64,000 bases of DNA from Allorhizobium borbori (GCF_014196535.1 NZ_JACIDU010000007.1:1-64000), one strand, 5' to 3'. Shown: positions 7,637 to 16,474, counted from the first letter of the stretch. Notes: a model not told the origin generated them from the letters alone. Made by a program: numbers and translations.

Positions 7637-8659
7637 GTGGCGGCGGTGCGGGACAAGGACTGGATACCTTCATCCGGAACCCGCATCGGTGCGACCCGCT
7701 TCGTCCGGCAGGATTTTCCCTGGCTTCACCATTATTTCGGGGGGAAGCCGCTTCGATCCACGCTGTCGTCGGGTATAGGCGGCATCGTTTTGTGGGGTGG
7801 GCGTGTGCCGGCACAGATCGCCCGCGCCGTTGCCCGGCTGCGCGGCATACCGTTCTGGAACCTTGAGGACGGGTTCCTGCGCTCCGTCGGCCTCGGCAAG
7901 GAAAAGTCCTTGCCGATTTCCATTTCGATCGATGATCTCGGCATGGCGGTCAATGCCTTTGCCCCTTCGCGGCTGGAGCGCTTGATCGCCGGTGCTGCCG
8001 GAGGACCGGAGGGCGATTTCGGGCGCGCTATTCGCGAGGCGATCATTGCCAACCGGCTGTCCAAATACAACAATCTGCCGCATCGCACCGTTGCGTTCGA
8101 GCGCACGGGCAAGCGGCGCATCCTTTTGGTCGATCAGGTGTTCGGCGATGTATCGGTGCCGTCGGCTGGCGGATCGCCCGCTGCCTTCGACAGGATGCTG
8201 GCGGACGCGGTGGCGAGCGGCGCGCAGTGTATCGTGCGAACCCATCCGGATGTGATGGCCGGCTTCCGCAAGGGTTATTTGACCGAAAAGGCAGCGACGA
8301 TGCCGGGCGTTTTGCTGCACGCCGAGCCCGTATCCGCGGCCTCCATTCTTGATGTAGTGGACGAGGTCTGGACCATGTCCAGCCAGTTCGGGCTCGATGC
8401 GTTGTTGCGCGGCCTGCCGGTGCGTTGCTATGCGGCGCCGTTCTATTCCGGCTGGGGACTGACGGATGACCGCTTCGATGAGCCGGTCCGGTCCGTGGTG
8501 GCCACGCGCCGACAGGCACGCCCGAGCCTCGATCAACTCGTGGCTGCTGCCTTCGGACATTTCCCGATTTATCGGGAAACCACGGGCTGGCGGGAAATCG
8601 ACGTGTTCCAGGCGATCGAAACGCTGGCTGCCGAGCGCGCACGGCTTGGCATCGACTAA
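7637..8659 (+). CDS. KpsC-like capsular polysaccharide protein, single domain
   Basis: About 340 residues matching the capsule polysaccharide biosynthesis family (Capsule_synth). In KpsC of E. coli two such domains add beta-Kdo residues to the lipid anchor of capsule; here only one domain is present, with the typical ILLVDQVFGD, RTHPDV, VWTMSSQFGLDALLRG and FYSGWGLTDDR motifs. The listed start is a GTG at 7637; a second GTG at 7646 has better spacing from GGGAG. It follows ilvH by 27 bases, but function does not link them. It overlaps the convergent DUF2269 gene by its stop codon. The sugar transferred cannot be inferred. Confidence 0.75.
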   Translation: MAAVRDKDWIPSSGTRIGATRFVRQDFPWLHHYFGGKPLRSTLSSGIGGIVLWGGRVPAQIARAVARLRGIPFWNLEDGFLRSVGLGKEKSLPISISIDDLGMAVNAFAPSRLERLIAGAAGGPEGDFGRAIREAIIANRLSKYNNLPHRTVAFERTGKRRILLVDQVFGDVSVPSAGGSPAAFDRMLADAVASGAQCIVRTHPDVMAGFRKGYLTEKAATMPGVLLHAEPVSAASILDVVDEVWTMSSQFGLDALLRGLPVRCYAAPFYSGWGLTDDRFDEPVRSVVATRRQARPSLDQLVAAAFGHFPIYRETTGWREIDVFQAIETLAAERARLGID

Positions 8660-9135
8660 AACAGGGTCAGCGACGGCCGGTTCAGCATCAGCCAGAGAAT
8701 GCCGACCACCGCGAGGAAGGCCGGAAAGCCGCAGGCAAACCAGACGGCGTAGAGACGATGCCAGCGGGCGGGCAGTTCGGTTTTGGCGCAGGCGGCCTCG
8801 CGGGCCATGTTCCGCAGCTTGATCTGTATCCAGACCACCGGCAGCCAGAACAGGCCCGTCAGCACATAAAGCGCCAGCGACAGCACGATCCAGCCCTCCG
8901 TCAGCGGCCAGCCGATTTCGAGCGCCAGCAGCGCACCGGTGATCGGCTGGAGCAGAACGGCGGTGGCGGTGAACAGCGTATCGGCGATCACCACGGTTTC
9001 CGAGACATGGGCAATCAGCGCCGGATTACCTGTGCGCCGGGCCATCACCATGAAGAAGGCGATGCCCGCGCCGGTGCCGAAGAGTACCGTGGCGCCGATG
9101 ACGTGCAGAAGCCGTAGTATGTCCTCATAGACCAT
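8656..9135 (-). CDS. DUF2269 family membrane protein
   Basis: A 159-residue protein with four predicted membrane spans (about residues 5-28, 45-70, 80-103 and 127-150). The start MVYEDILRLLHVIGATVLFGTGAG is characteristic of DUF2269 proteins, whose biochemical role I do not know. The start codon overlaps the stop of the upstream epimerase gene (TGATG), so it is almost certainly co-translated with it. It is the last gene of the unit that begins with the secreted Y-X4-D protein and the ECF sigma factor. Confidence 0.75.
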   Translation of the reverse strand: MVYEDILRLLHVIGATVLFGTGAGIAFFMVMARRTGNPALIAHVSETVVIADTLFTATAVLLQPITGALLALEIGWPLTEGWIVLSLALYVLTGLFWLPVVWIQIKLRNMAREAACAKTELPARWHRLYAVWFACGFPAFLAVVGILWLMLNRPSLTLF

Positions 9136-10418
9136 CAGCGTTCATCCAGAATGGCAAGTGTCGCAAGCGTCAGGGCGAGCGAGGGCAGGACCTTGACATA
9201 GGGGCCGAGCGGATCGAGCCAGAGGCCGGGTTCGAGCAGTGTGCCGCCGCCGAGATAGGCGAGCGAGACGGTGAGCATTCCCAGAAGCGCGCGCCGGGCA
9301 TAGGGGCGGTACAGCACGGCAAGACCCAATGCGACATCGAGGGCACAGGTCAGAAGCACTACGGACATGGCCGCGTAAGTCGACATGAAGGGCGCGAAAT
9401 GTGCGGCGGCGACCGACGGGCCGAGTAGTGGAATGAGGCCCGACAGGAGCCAGAACAGCGAAAGGACGAGGATGGCCATGGGCTTCAGCAGATAGAGCCG
9501 GGCAAACCAGAGATCCTGAACGCCGGAGGGCTTTTCCGCGAGCGCACGGGCTATGGGTGCGAAGGCAAACGGGGTGGGGAGGAACCCGTCGCCGATAACT
9601 CCCTCCGACATCACCGCCATGGCGGTGGAGCGTAGCGGCGAGCGCCAGCCGAGCCTTCCGGCAAGATCGGCCATGCCGCTCACCGGGCGGGCGATGAAGG
9701 CGGGCAGGGGCATGACCCGGGCCTTGGGCAGGCCGAGCCAGCCACGATGCAGTGCAACGAGATCGGCGAGTGTGGCCGTCTCGCCGCTTGCAAGGCCGAG
9801 GTCGCTGCCGGAGCGAATGTCGCCTGAAAGCGCCATGCTGACGGCCTTCGTCACATCCTCCATTGCCACCGCTTCGACTGGCTGGTGGGCATGAACGAGC
9901 GGCTGGATGAGGGGGAGTGCGGCCAGAGCCCGCAGCAGCGCGGTGCCGCCATGGGCGTTTCGTCCGATGACGAGTGCCGGACGCAGGATGACATGTGGCA
10001 GGCCACTGGCTTTCAGCGCTTCATCGGCCTGACGGCGGGTTTTCAGGAAGGGCAGTTCGGCGGCCGCGCCTTCGGTGCGGGCGGAAACCTGCACGATGAG
10101 GGGGCTGCCGCGCCGTTTCGCTTCCTCATAAAGCGCAATCATGGCGCGCTGCTGGGTCGCATGGAGATCGTCGGCCTGACCGTCCTGAAGCGCGCCGGCG
10201 CAATTGATGATGGCATCCATACCTTCGAGCAGTGGAGTGAAATCTTCCGGCTTGGCCAGCCGTGCGAGATCGGCGGCGATCCAGCGGGCGCCGGGAAAGC
10301 GTTGTCTGGCCTTTGCGGGGTCGCGGCCGAGCCCGGTCACCGTATGACCTTCCGCCAGAAGGCGGGCGAGAATGGCCGAGCCGATAAAGCCTGTGGCGCC
10401 GAGAATCAGGATTTTCAT
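9135..10418 (-). CDS. NAD(P)-dependent epimerase/dehydratase fused to a DoxX-like membrane domain
   Basis: A 427-residue fusion. The first ~280 residues are an atypical short-chain dehydrogenase with the N-terminal nucleotide-binding motif LILGATGFIGSAI (residues 3-15) and an AAINCAGALQDG-like core. The last ~125 residues contain four hydrophobic spans (from about FARLYLLKPMAILVLSLFWL) that match a DoxX-like domain. Start chosen at MKILILGATGF; upstream codons in the same frame read into the anti-sigma intergenic region. It lies 47 bases after the anti-sigma gene and overlaps the DUF2269 gene. The substrate is unknown; the fused membrane domain suggests action at the inner membrane. Confidence 0.8.
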   Translation of the reverse strand: MKILILGATGFIGSAILARLLAEGHTVTGLGRDPAKARQRFPGARWIAADLARLAKPEDFTPLLEGMDAIINCAGALQDGQADDLHATQQRAMIALYEEAKRRGSPLIVQVSARTEGAAAELPFLKTRRQADEALKASGLPHVILRPALVIGRNAHGGTALLRALAALPLIQPLVHAHQPVEAVAMEDVTKAVSMALSGDIRSGSDLGLASGETATLADLVALHRGWLGLPKARVMPLPAFIARPVSGMADLAGRLGWRSPLRSTAMAVMSEGVIGDGFLPTPFAFAPIARALAEKPSGVQDLWFARLYLLKPMAILVLSLFWLLSGLIPLLGPSVAAAHFAPFMSTYAAMSVVLLTCALDVALGLAVLYRPYARRALLGMLTVSLAYLGGGTLLEPGLWLDPLGPYVKVLPSLALTLATLAILDER

Positions 10419-10465
10419 GATTTCGAGACTAGGCAGCAAAGCCGGGGCTGAAAAGCGGCTTCGGA

Positions 10466-11248
10466 TTACACGGGCAATTGCCGGTAAACGGCGTCGGCCA
10501 CCTGACGGAGCATATCGCGGGAGATTTCGCCGCTGACGGCGCAGCCGATGTCCTGATCGAGCCAATAGAAGGTTTCGACGCCATCGGCGGAGGCAAAGCG
10601 GAAGCTGGTTTCCTTGTTTTCCCGGTTGCGTCCGATCAGCACTGTCAGTCGTTCACCTGTCTGATCCTCGTACATGAACATCGCGCCGGGCTGCCCGCCG
10701 ACCGGCAGCAGGCGACCGCCCACGAGCCTGAAGCCGAGCGGCTGGAGGTTCGGCACCTTTAGGTCGGTCATCGCGAGACGTTTGCCCAGCCAGGCGGCCA
10801 GATGCGCCTCGTCATCGGCGAAAACCTCGACGGGATGACGGACCTCGCTGGCATAGACGAGGAAGGCGTTGCGCGCCTCGGTCGGCAGCAGGTCGGTGGA
10901 GGCGAGCCGTTCCGAAGGTGTGGTGGGAAAGCGCGGCGTGGCATAACCACCAAGGGCGCCGGCAGCAAAGATCAGTACGGCGGCCGCAGCGAGGGTCAGG
11001 CGGCGCGGTTGCCAATAGCCGGGTGCTGGGCGTGGGACGAGGAGGTTGATGTCACCGGGTCTCGACTGTTCGAACGAACCGAAGGCGGCGCGCAGGTCGT
11101 CGTTCTGGGCCTGCCAGTCGGCCACCAGTGCGGCATCCTCGGGATGATCGGCAAGATAAAGGGCCACACGGGCACGGGCTTCCGCGTCGAGCTGTCCGTC
11201 GACATAGGCGTTGAGTTCCGCATCGGTGGGGCGGGTCTGTTCGTTCAT
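10466..11248 (-). CDS. Anti-sigma factor (membrane anchored)
   Basis: A 260-residue protein that should hold the neighbouring ECF sigma factor inactive at the membrane. The N-terminal ~75 residues (DAELNAYVDGQLDAEARARV, YLADHPEDAA) have the helical pattern of anti-sigma domains; a single membrane span follows at about residues 83-102 (LTLAAAAVLIFAAGALGGYA), and the remaining ~155 residues would be periplasmic. No HxxxCxxC zinc motif is present, so it is not a zinc-binding anti-sigma factor. Its ATG overlaps the sigma stop (ATGA), the usual pairing. Confidence 0.85.
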   Translation of the reverse strand: MNEQTRPTDAELNAYVDGQLDAEARARVALYLADHPEDAALVADWQAQNDDLRAAFGSFEQSRPGDINLLVPRPAPGYWQPRRLTLAAAAVLIFAAGALGGYATPRFPTTPSERLASTDLLPTEARNAFLVYASEVRHPVEVFADDEAHLAAWLGKRLAMTDLKVPNLQPLGFRLVGGRLLPVGGQPGAMFMYEDQTGERLTVLIGRNRENKETSFRFASADGVETFYWLDQDIGCAVSGEISRDMLRQVADAVYRQLPV

Positions 11249-11796
11249 TGCGTTCTCCGCAGCGGGATAATGTTCTCCTCCCGCATCTTTTCGCGCAAAG
11301 CCTGCCGCGCGCGCGACAGGCGGGACATGACCGTGCCTTCGGGAATGCCGAGTATTTCGGCAACCTCCCTGTAGGCATAGCCTTCGACGACGACGAGCAT
11401 CAGCACGGCGCGCGCATCGGGCGGCAGCGCCTGCACGGCCTGTTGCAGCCGGCCTTTCTCAAGCGGGTCTTCGGTGGAAGGCGCAGGCAGCGTTTCCGCC
11501 TCCTCGATGCTGACGGCGGGGCGGCGGCGCAGCGTGCGGCGGGCGTTGAAATGCAGGTTTGTCATGATGCGGCAGGCCCAGGCCTTGAGGTTGGAGCCAT
11601 GCCATTGCGCCCGGTTCACCAGCGCCTTTTCGACGCAATCCTGCAGCAGATCCTCGCTCTCCTCCCCGGAGCGCGTCAGGCTGCGGGAATAGCGTCTAAG
11701 CTGCGGCAGAAGCGCCAGCATTTCGGCCTCGAAAGAGAGCGGCGCTCTGGCCGCTCCCTCGCGGACGGGGTTCGTCGGGTCAGGGTTTTGCGACAT
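11245..11796 (-). CDS. ECF-type RNA polymerase sigma factor
   Basis: A 183-residue extracytoplasmic-function sigma factor. Region 2 lies around residues 28-90 (RYSRSLTRSGEESEDLLQDCVEKAL, LKAWACRIMTNLHFNARR) and region 4 around 115-170 (LPPDARAVLMLVVVEGYAYREVAEILGIPEGTVMSRLSRAR). It overlaps the upstream secreted-protein gene by 17 bases and the downstream anti-sigma gene by 4, so the three form one unit. The unit is probably self-regulated through the candidate ECF promoter at 12196-12224. I cannot assign the ECF group. Confidence 0.9.
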   Translation of the reverse strand: MSQNPDPTNPVREGAARAPLSFEAEMLALLPQLRRYSRSLTRSGEESEDLLQDCVEKALVNRAQWHGSNLKAWACRIMTNLHFNARRTLRRRPAVSIEEAETLPAPSTEDPLEKGRLQQAVQALPPDARAVLMLVVVEGYAYREVAEILGIPEGTVMSRLSRARQALREKMREENIIPLRRTQ

Positions 11797-12151
11797 TCCA
11801 GACGCCGTTCATGCCATCGCCGGTCGTATCGCCTGCCTTCATGTCCTTCACCCAGAAATAGAGCGGCATGCCATCCTTGGCCCACTGCTTGGACCCGTCT
11901 TTGCGGGTGACGAGCGAGTATGCCCCATCGGCCTTCGCACCGGAAGCGGCCATCAGCGGCGGCCAGTTCTTGGCGCACATGTCGTAGCAGACGGACTCAC
12001 CCTTCTTGTCGTTCTTGAAGGTGTAGAGCGTCATGCCGTTTTCACCGGCAAGAACTTCACCCTTGTCGGTTTTCATGGTCTTCACGGGGGCAGCGAAAGC
12101 CGCGGTGGCGCCAAGCAGAAGCGCCAGCGGCGCAAGATAAAGGGTCTTCAT
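11780..12151 (-). CDS. Secreted protein with Y-X4-D repeats (COG4315 type)
   Basis: A 123-residue exported protein with signal peptide MKTLYLAPLALLLGATAAFA. The mature part has the repeat pattern typical of COG4315: GMTLYTFKNDKKGESVCYD, then GMPLYFWVKDMKAGDTTGD, each with Y-x4-D, and the pair of cysteines in CYDMCAKNWPP. The function of this family is unknown. The start has a strong ribosome site (GGGAG). It is the first gene of the ECF sigma unit, which makes it a likely direct target of the sigma factor. Confidence 0.85.
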   Translation of the reverse strand: MKTLYLAPLALLLGATAAFAAPVKTMKTDKGEVLAGENGMTLYTFKNDKKGESVCYDMCAKNWPPLMAASGAKADGAYSLVTRKDGSKQWAKDGMPLYFWVKDMKAGDTTGDGMNGVWNVAKP

Positions 12152-12195
12152 GGGAATCTCCCGGATCGAGGCGGTCATCGGCAACCGCATGGATC

Positions 12196-12224
12196 AAGAC
12201 ACCGCAGGGCGCCGATTTATTCCC
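12196..12224 (-). promoter_or_regulatory. Candidate ECF sigma promoter
   Basis: On the minus strand GGGAATAAA (12224-12216) is followed after 13 bases by GTGTCTT (12202-12196). The GGGAAT-type -35 with a GTC-type -10 is the style recognised by ECF sigma factors, and the position, about 45 bases before the start of the secreted-protein gene, suits a promoter of the whole sigma operon. This is inference from spacing and shape only. Confidence 0.35.
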
Positions 12225-12328
12225 GAGCGTGGGAAAAAAGTTGCTTGAGACAAGATAAATCGTGTTTGATCTGGTTTCGTTCTATTTTCAGGTTGCGATT
12301 TGGGCTCGAATCCTGCCAAACCCTTTTC

Positions 12329-13456
12329 ATGCAATTCGCTCCGCAACAGGATGAGGCCCTGAAGGCCGTTTCGCAATGGCTGAAGGACGGCAAGACGCCC
12401 GTGTTCCGGCTGTTCGGCTATGCCGGGACCGGCAAGACGACGCTTGCCCGCTATTTTGCCGAGCATGTGGATGGCGACGTGCTGTTTGCCGCCTTTACCG
12501 GCAAGGCGGCGCAGGTTTTGCGCTCGCGCGGCGCATCGAATGCCCGCACCATCCATTCGCTGATCTATCGCCCCAAGGGCGAGGAAGAGGTGGAGGACGA
12601 GGTGACGGGCAAGACATCGGTCACGCCGATGTTTTCCATCAACCGCCAGAGCCCGCTCGCCAAGGCGGCGCTCATCGTCATTGATGAATGCTCGATGGTG
12701 GACGAGGCGCTGGGGCGCGATCTCATGAGCTTCGGGCGGCCGATCCTCGTGCTCGGCGATCCCGGGCAGTTGCCCCCGGTTTCGGGCGGCGGTTTCTTCA
12801 CCGATCACGAGCCCGATTTTCTGCTGACCGAAATCCACCGTCAGGCGCGCGACAATCCGATCATTCAGCTTGCCATGCGGGTGCGTGAGGGGCAGGACCT
12901 TGCCTATGGCGATTACGGCGCGGCCAAGGTCATTTCCAAGCGAGATGTGACGCAGGAACTGGTGCTCGATGCCGATCAGGTTCTCGTCGGCACCAACCGC
13001 ACGCGCCGACGGTATAACCAGAGGCTTCGCGAACTCAAGGGCTTTACCGCCGCCTATCCGCAATCCGGCGACAAGCTGGTGTGCCTGCGCAACGACCCGG
13101 CCAAGGGGCTGCTCAACGGTTCGCTGTGGCAGGTCATGAGTTCGTCGCGGGAAACGGTCAAGCCTGGTATCAATCTGCTGATCCGCCCCGAAGACGACGA
13201 CATGGATCGTGGATCCGCCAAGATCAAGTTGCTGAAGGCCGTGTTCGAAGACCCGGAGGGCGAAATTCCCTGGCAGACGCGTCGCCGTTATGACGAGTTC
13301 GACTACGGCTATGCCCTGACCGTCCACAAGGCACAGGGTTCCCAGTGGAACAATGTTGTTTTGTTCGATGAGAGTTTTGCTTTCCGCGACAGTCGTGAGC
13401 GCTGGCTCTACACAGCCGTGACGCGGGCAGCCGAGACTCTGACCATCGTTCAGTGA
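12329..13456 (+). CDS. RecD-like ATP-dependent DNA helicase
   Basis: A 375-residue superfamily 1 helicase. Motifs in order: Walker A GYAGTGKTT (about residues 30-38), motif Ia around FTGKAAQVLRSRG, ARTIHSLIY, Walker B VIDECSMVD, GDPGQLPPV (motif III), LTEIHRQ (motif IV), and the C-terminal UvrD-like YALTVHKAQGSQW and YTAVTRA (motifs V and VI). It has no extra N-terminal domain, so it resembles the short RecD2-like or Dda-like helicases and not RecD of RecBCD. Start set at MQFAPQQDEAL; the codons before it are not conserved-looking. It is monocistronic between two minus-strand genes. Confidence 0.85.
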   Translation: MQFAPQQDEALKAVSQWLKDGKTPVFRLFGYAGTGKTTLARYFAEHVDGDVLFAAFTGKAAQVLRSRGASNARTIHSLIYRPKGEEEVEDEVTGKTSVTPMFSINRQSPLAKAALIVIDECSMVDEALGRDLMSFGRPILVLGDPGQLPPVSGGGFFTDHEPDFLLTEIHRQARDNPIIQLAMRVREGQDLAYGDYGAAKVISKRDVTQELVLDADQVLVGTNRTRRRYNQRLRELKGFTAAYPQSGDKLVCLRNDPAKGLLNGSLWQVMSSSRETVKPGINLLIRPEDDDMDRGSAKIKLLKAVFEDPEGEIPWQTRRRYDEFDYGYALTVHKAQGSQWNNVVLFDESFAFRDSRERWLYTAVTRAAETLTIVQ

Positions 13457-13525
13457 CTTGGTCCGACCGGACAAGCGCCGGGATGTCGTGCGACGCCTGC
13501 ATCACCCCTTCTTGCTGGCGTTCGA

Positions 13526-14206
13526 TCAGTCTGAAATCATGCCGGCGATCAGGGCCTTGGCGATCGCCTGGGAGCGATTGGCGGCACCGAAGCGGGCAAT
13601 AATCTCCCGTTCCAGGTTGGCCGCTTCCGGCAGGGCAATGTCGAAGGCCGCCGCGATGCGATCGAGGGCAAAGCCCCGCGCCATCATTTGCAGGCATTGC
13701 GTTTCGCGTTCGCCCAATGCCGGGCGGGATCGATCTTCGTCGGGATAGTCCGGCACCACCTGATTGAGCAGGTTTTCCAGTTGCTGCATCTGCCTGCGGA
13801 TCGTGGAAATGCCGGCGGTCAGTTCCCGCTTGCAGGACAGGAGCGCGTTGCGGAAAATCGCGTCGGCTTCCTCCGGCGTTTCCGCCTCGCTCATGGCCCC
13901 GAGCATTTCCTGAATGATGGCGACGGGCATGCCGCCTTCGCGGCAGGCACTGACCACGGCCATGCGCGTGATGTCGTCATGGGTGTAAACCCGCATCGCG
14001 CCGGCCCGGCTCGCCGTGATCAGCCCCTTTTCCTCGTAGAAATGCAGGGTGCGGTGTGTGACGCCGAACAGTTCAGCCATGTCGGCAATCGACAGGGGAG
14101 CAGGCGGCAGAGGTGTCGGCAGACCAATATGTGGCATTTTGCGACTGGAGGGTGTATCGCTTTGGCCCGACGTCGTATGTCCGGTATGCTGGGCGGCATT
14201 CTCCAT
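13526..14206 (-). CDS. MerR-family regulator with a LuxR-like C-terminal helix-turn-helix
   Basis: A 226-residue protein with two likely DNA-binding ends. After a polar 36-residue leader, residues ~38-105 form a MerR winged helix (LSIADMAELFGVTHRTLHFYEEKGLI, then MRVYTHDDITRM). The middle is helical (RELTAGISTIRRQMQQLENLL). The last ~65 residues follow the GerE/LuxR pattern: LGERETQCLQMMARGFALDRIAAAF, then FGAANRSQAIAKALIAGMI. There are no cysteines placed for metal sensing. Neighbours give no hint of target. Family assignment of the N-terminus is secure, the C-terminus is my pattern reading. Confidence 0.75.
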   Translation of the reverse strand: MENAAQHTGHTTSGQSDTPSSRKMPHIGLPTPLPPAPLSIADMAELFGVTHRTLHFYEEKGLITASRAGAMRVYTHDDITRMAVVSACREGGMPVAIIQEMLGAMSEAETPEEADAIFRNALLSCKRELTAGISTIRRQMQQLENLLNQVVPDYPDEDRSRPALGERETQCLQMMARGFALDRIAAAFDIALPEAANLEREIIARFGAANRSQAIAKALIAGMISD

Positions 14207-14337
14207 GTGTCCCCCTTTTCAAGCAAAAGCCCAAAACCATTCAACAAATTCAGGTTAACACGATTCGGACAGCCGCCCCGACCCCAAGTTGTCGCGGGTC
14301 GGAATCTGTCAAGGGAAGAATGCTGCGGTTGCGAAAA

Positions 14338-15459
14338 TTATGCGTTGGAGCGCTTCAGCGCGTCGCGGCTTGCATCCCGAAGCATGCGGAGGTTGGAGTA
14401 GATGTTTCCCGGCCGCCCGGTGGGAACGAGCTTCCTCTGGCAGGCTTTTGCGTTGATGAAAGCGAGGCGGGCATTGGTGTTGTTGTAGAGTTCCGTCAGC
14501 GACATGCACTGCATCAGATCGCTGGAAATGCCCTGTTGTGCGGCAAAGCGGTAGATTTCACCTGAGACCGGCAGGGTTGATGACGCGAGGTCGAGAGCAA
14601 TGGTTTCCAGTCGCGTGGTGGCGTCGCTGTCGTAGAGATCGTAGGACGCCTGGTAGATAATGTCGCCGGTGGCATCGTGCACAAGGCTCATTTCCAGACT
14701 GCCGGCGATGGCGCCGGGTTTCACCGCAATGCGAAATCGAAGCCGTGAATCCATGTTTTCGGCGGAGGCGAGGTCATCGGAGACCGACATGATGTCGATT
14801 GTTGCTTCCCGGTTTCCAGCTTCGCGAATTGTATCCTCGAGCTTTTTCGCCAGATTGGAATCCAGCCCGGTATTATCGATGACGACACGGGGGATCTGGG
14901 TGCTCGGCGGGGGGCTTCCTGAGAGGAGGGGCGCGGGTGGCGCGGGCGGGGTGGTGGCGAGTGCGTTCAGATTGAAGGCGGCAAGCGCCAGATTCAGCGC
15001 CGTGAGCCCTGCGTAGGCGAAAAGGCGCATCCGCAGCGGTTTTTGGGCGAAAACTTCGATCGGCTGCGGATCGATGATCAGTTGCCGGAGAACGGCCGGC
15101 GGCGGGCATTCCTGCCGGTTCATCTTGTACTGGGGAACATAACCGCCGGTCGGGATACTGATGCGGATGGGATCATCCAGCCCTTCCGTATCGTAATAGC
15201 GCTCAAGAAGCTTGCGCAGCTTGCCGGCCTGGACACGCACGAGCGGATCGCTCGAAGGATCGAATTCCTCCGGTCGGCCGAAAACATCAACGCCAATGGA
15301 ATAGCCCTTGAGGGCTTGCGCTGCACCGCTCTGTTCCTTCTGGACAACATACCGGAGAAAGCTGCGGAGCTTTTCCGAGCGAGCGAAAGTCTGGCTGGCG
15401 AGGACTTTCTCCACGCTCACTTCCACTGCCTCCGCATTGATGTACAACGAATGTGTCAT
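14338..15459 (-). CDS. Membrane-anchored winged-helix protein of unknown function
   Basis: A 373-residue protein. Residues ~12-110 (FARSEKLRSFLRYVVQKE, LKGYSIGVDVFGRPEEFDPSSDPLVRV, GKLRKLLERYY, IPTGGYVPQY) are the conserved module, seen in many alphaproteobacterial proteins, that resembles the OmpR/CadC winged helix. A membrane span follows at about 145-165 (MRLFAYAGLTALNLALAAF), then a proline-rich linker and a ~190-residue periplasmic domain with no family I know. CadC-like one-step signalling from periplasm to DNA is a reasonable guess. Start placed at MTHSLYINAEAV; an earlier ATG exists at 15516. Confidence 0.6.
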   Translation of the reverse strand: MTHSLYINAEAVEVSVEKVLASQTFARSEKLRSFLRYVVQKEQSGAAQALKGYSIGVDVFGRPEEFDPSSDPLVRVQAGKLRKLLERYYDTEGLDDPIRISIPTGGYVPQYKMNRQECPPPAVLRQLIIDPQPIEVFAQKPLRMRLFAYAGLTALNLALAAFNLNALATTPPAPPAPLLSGSPPPSTQIPRVVIDNTGLDSNLAKKLEDTIREAGNREATIDIMSVSDDLASAENMDSRLRFRIAVKPGAIAGSLEMSLVHDATGDIIYQASYDLYDSDATTRLETIALDLASSTLPVSGEIYRFAAQQGISSDLMQCMSLTELYNNTNARLAFINAKACQRKLVPTGRPGNIYSNLRMLRDASRDALKRSNA

Positions 15460-15698
15460 GCTGCTTTCTTGAACTGCTTTTAAGGAGAGACATTCTCTCG
15501 CGAAAGCGTGTCGCACGGTACGCCCCCGCGTTTTTATAGGCCTAGCTTAAATATATGCAATCCATGCCGGGTGACTGATTTAAGGCAAATGTTGCGGGGG
15601 TTGGCTTTCGTCATGCGAAGACCTTGCAATCACGATATTTTTAGCGTTGTTTGCAGGCCGGTACCGCCAAATTTTTTTACCATATGGACAAAACCATC

Positions 15699-16451
15699 AT
15701 GTCAGTGTCGCTTTCCGTGAACGTCAACGCTATCGCCATGCTTCGAAACCGCCGCGATCTGCCCTGGCCGGATCTGCGTGCGCTTGGCCGGATCGCGCTT
15801 GAGGCGGGGGCGGCGGGTCTGACGGTCCATCCTCGCCCCGATCAGCGCCACATTCGCTTCAGCGACCTTCCCGTGCTGCGCGCCCTGATCGATGACGAAT
15901 TTCCGCACGCCGAGTTCAATATCGAGGGTTATCCCTCTGACGATTTCATCGAATTGTGCCGGATCAACCAGCCGGAGCAGGTGACGCTGGTGCCGGACGA
16001 TCCACGTCAGGCGACGTCCGATCATGGCTGGGATTTTCTGGCGAACCGCGCTTTGCTGAAGGATACGGTCGGGCGATTGAAGGCCGATGGCGCTCGTGTC
16101 TCGCTGTTTGCCGATGGCGACACCAGCCTCGAGGCGCTGGAAGTGGCGCGTGAGGTGGGAGCTGAGCGTATCGAGCTTTACACGGGGCCCTATGGTGGCT
16201 GTTATGACGATGCCGACCGGGCAAAGCGCATTGCCGAGGCGCTTGGCCAGACCGCGGAGCGTGCCCGTTCGCTCGGTCTCGGCGTCAATGCGGGCCACGA
16301 TCTGACGGTCGAGAACCTGCCGATGCTGGTGAAGCGCATTCCCTTCATCGAGGAGGTCTCCATTGGCCATGGGCTGACGGCGGATGCGCTTATTTACGGC
16401 ATGGCGGAGACAGTGCGCCGCTTCCGTCGCGCCTGCGGCCAGACGGTCTGA
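15699..16451 (+). CDS. pdxJ: Pyridoxine 5'-phosphate synthase
   Basis: Condenses 1-deoxyxylulose 5-phosphate with 3-amino-2-oxopropyl phosphate to make pyridoxine 5'-phosphate, the last ring-forming step of vitamin B6 synthesis. The 250-residue product is a TIM barrel with the family motifs [20 protein letters not shown] at the N-terminus, [12 protein letters not shown] (His base), [27 protein letters not shown] and [14 protein letters not shown], and [13 protein letters not shown] near the end. An earlier ATG at 15684 would add five residues. A bidirectional terminator follows. Confidence 0.95.
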   Translation: MSVSLSVNVNAIAMLRNRRDLPWPDLRALGRIALEAGAAGLTVHPRPDQRHIRFSDLPVLRALIDDEFPHAEFNIEGYPSDDFIELCRINQPEQVTLVPDDPRQATSDHGWDFLANRALLKDTVGRLKADGARVSLFADGDTSLEALEVAREVGAERIELYTGPYGGCYDDADRAKRIAEALGQTAERARSLGLGVNAGHDLTVENLPMLVKRIPFIEEVSIGHGLTADALIYGMAETVRRFRRACGQTV

Positions 16452-16474
16452 ACCTTTCGGATTGCCGACACAAA

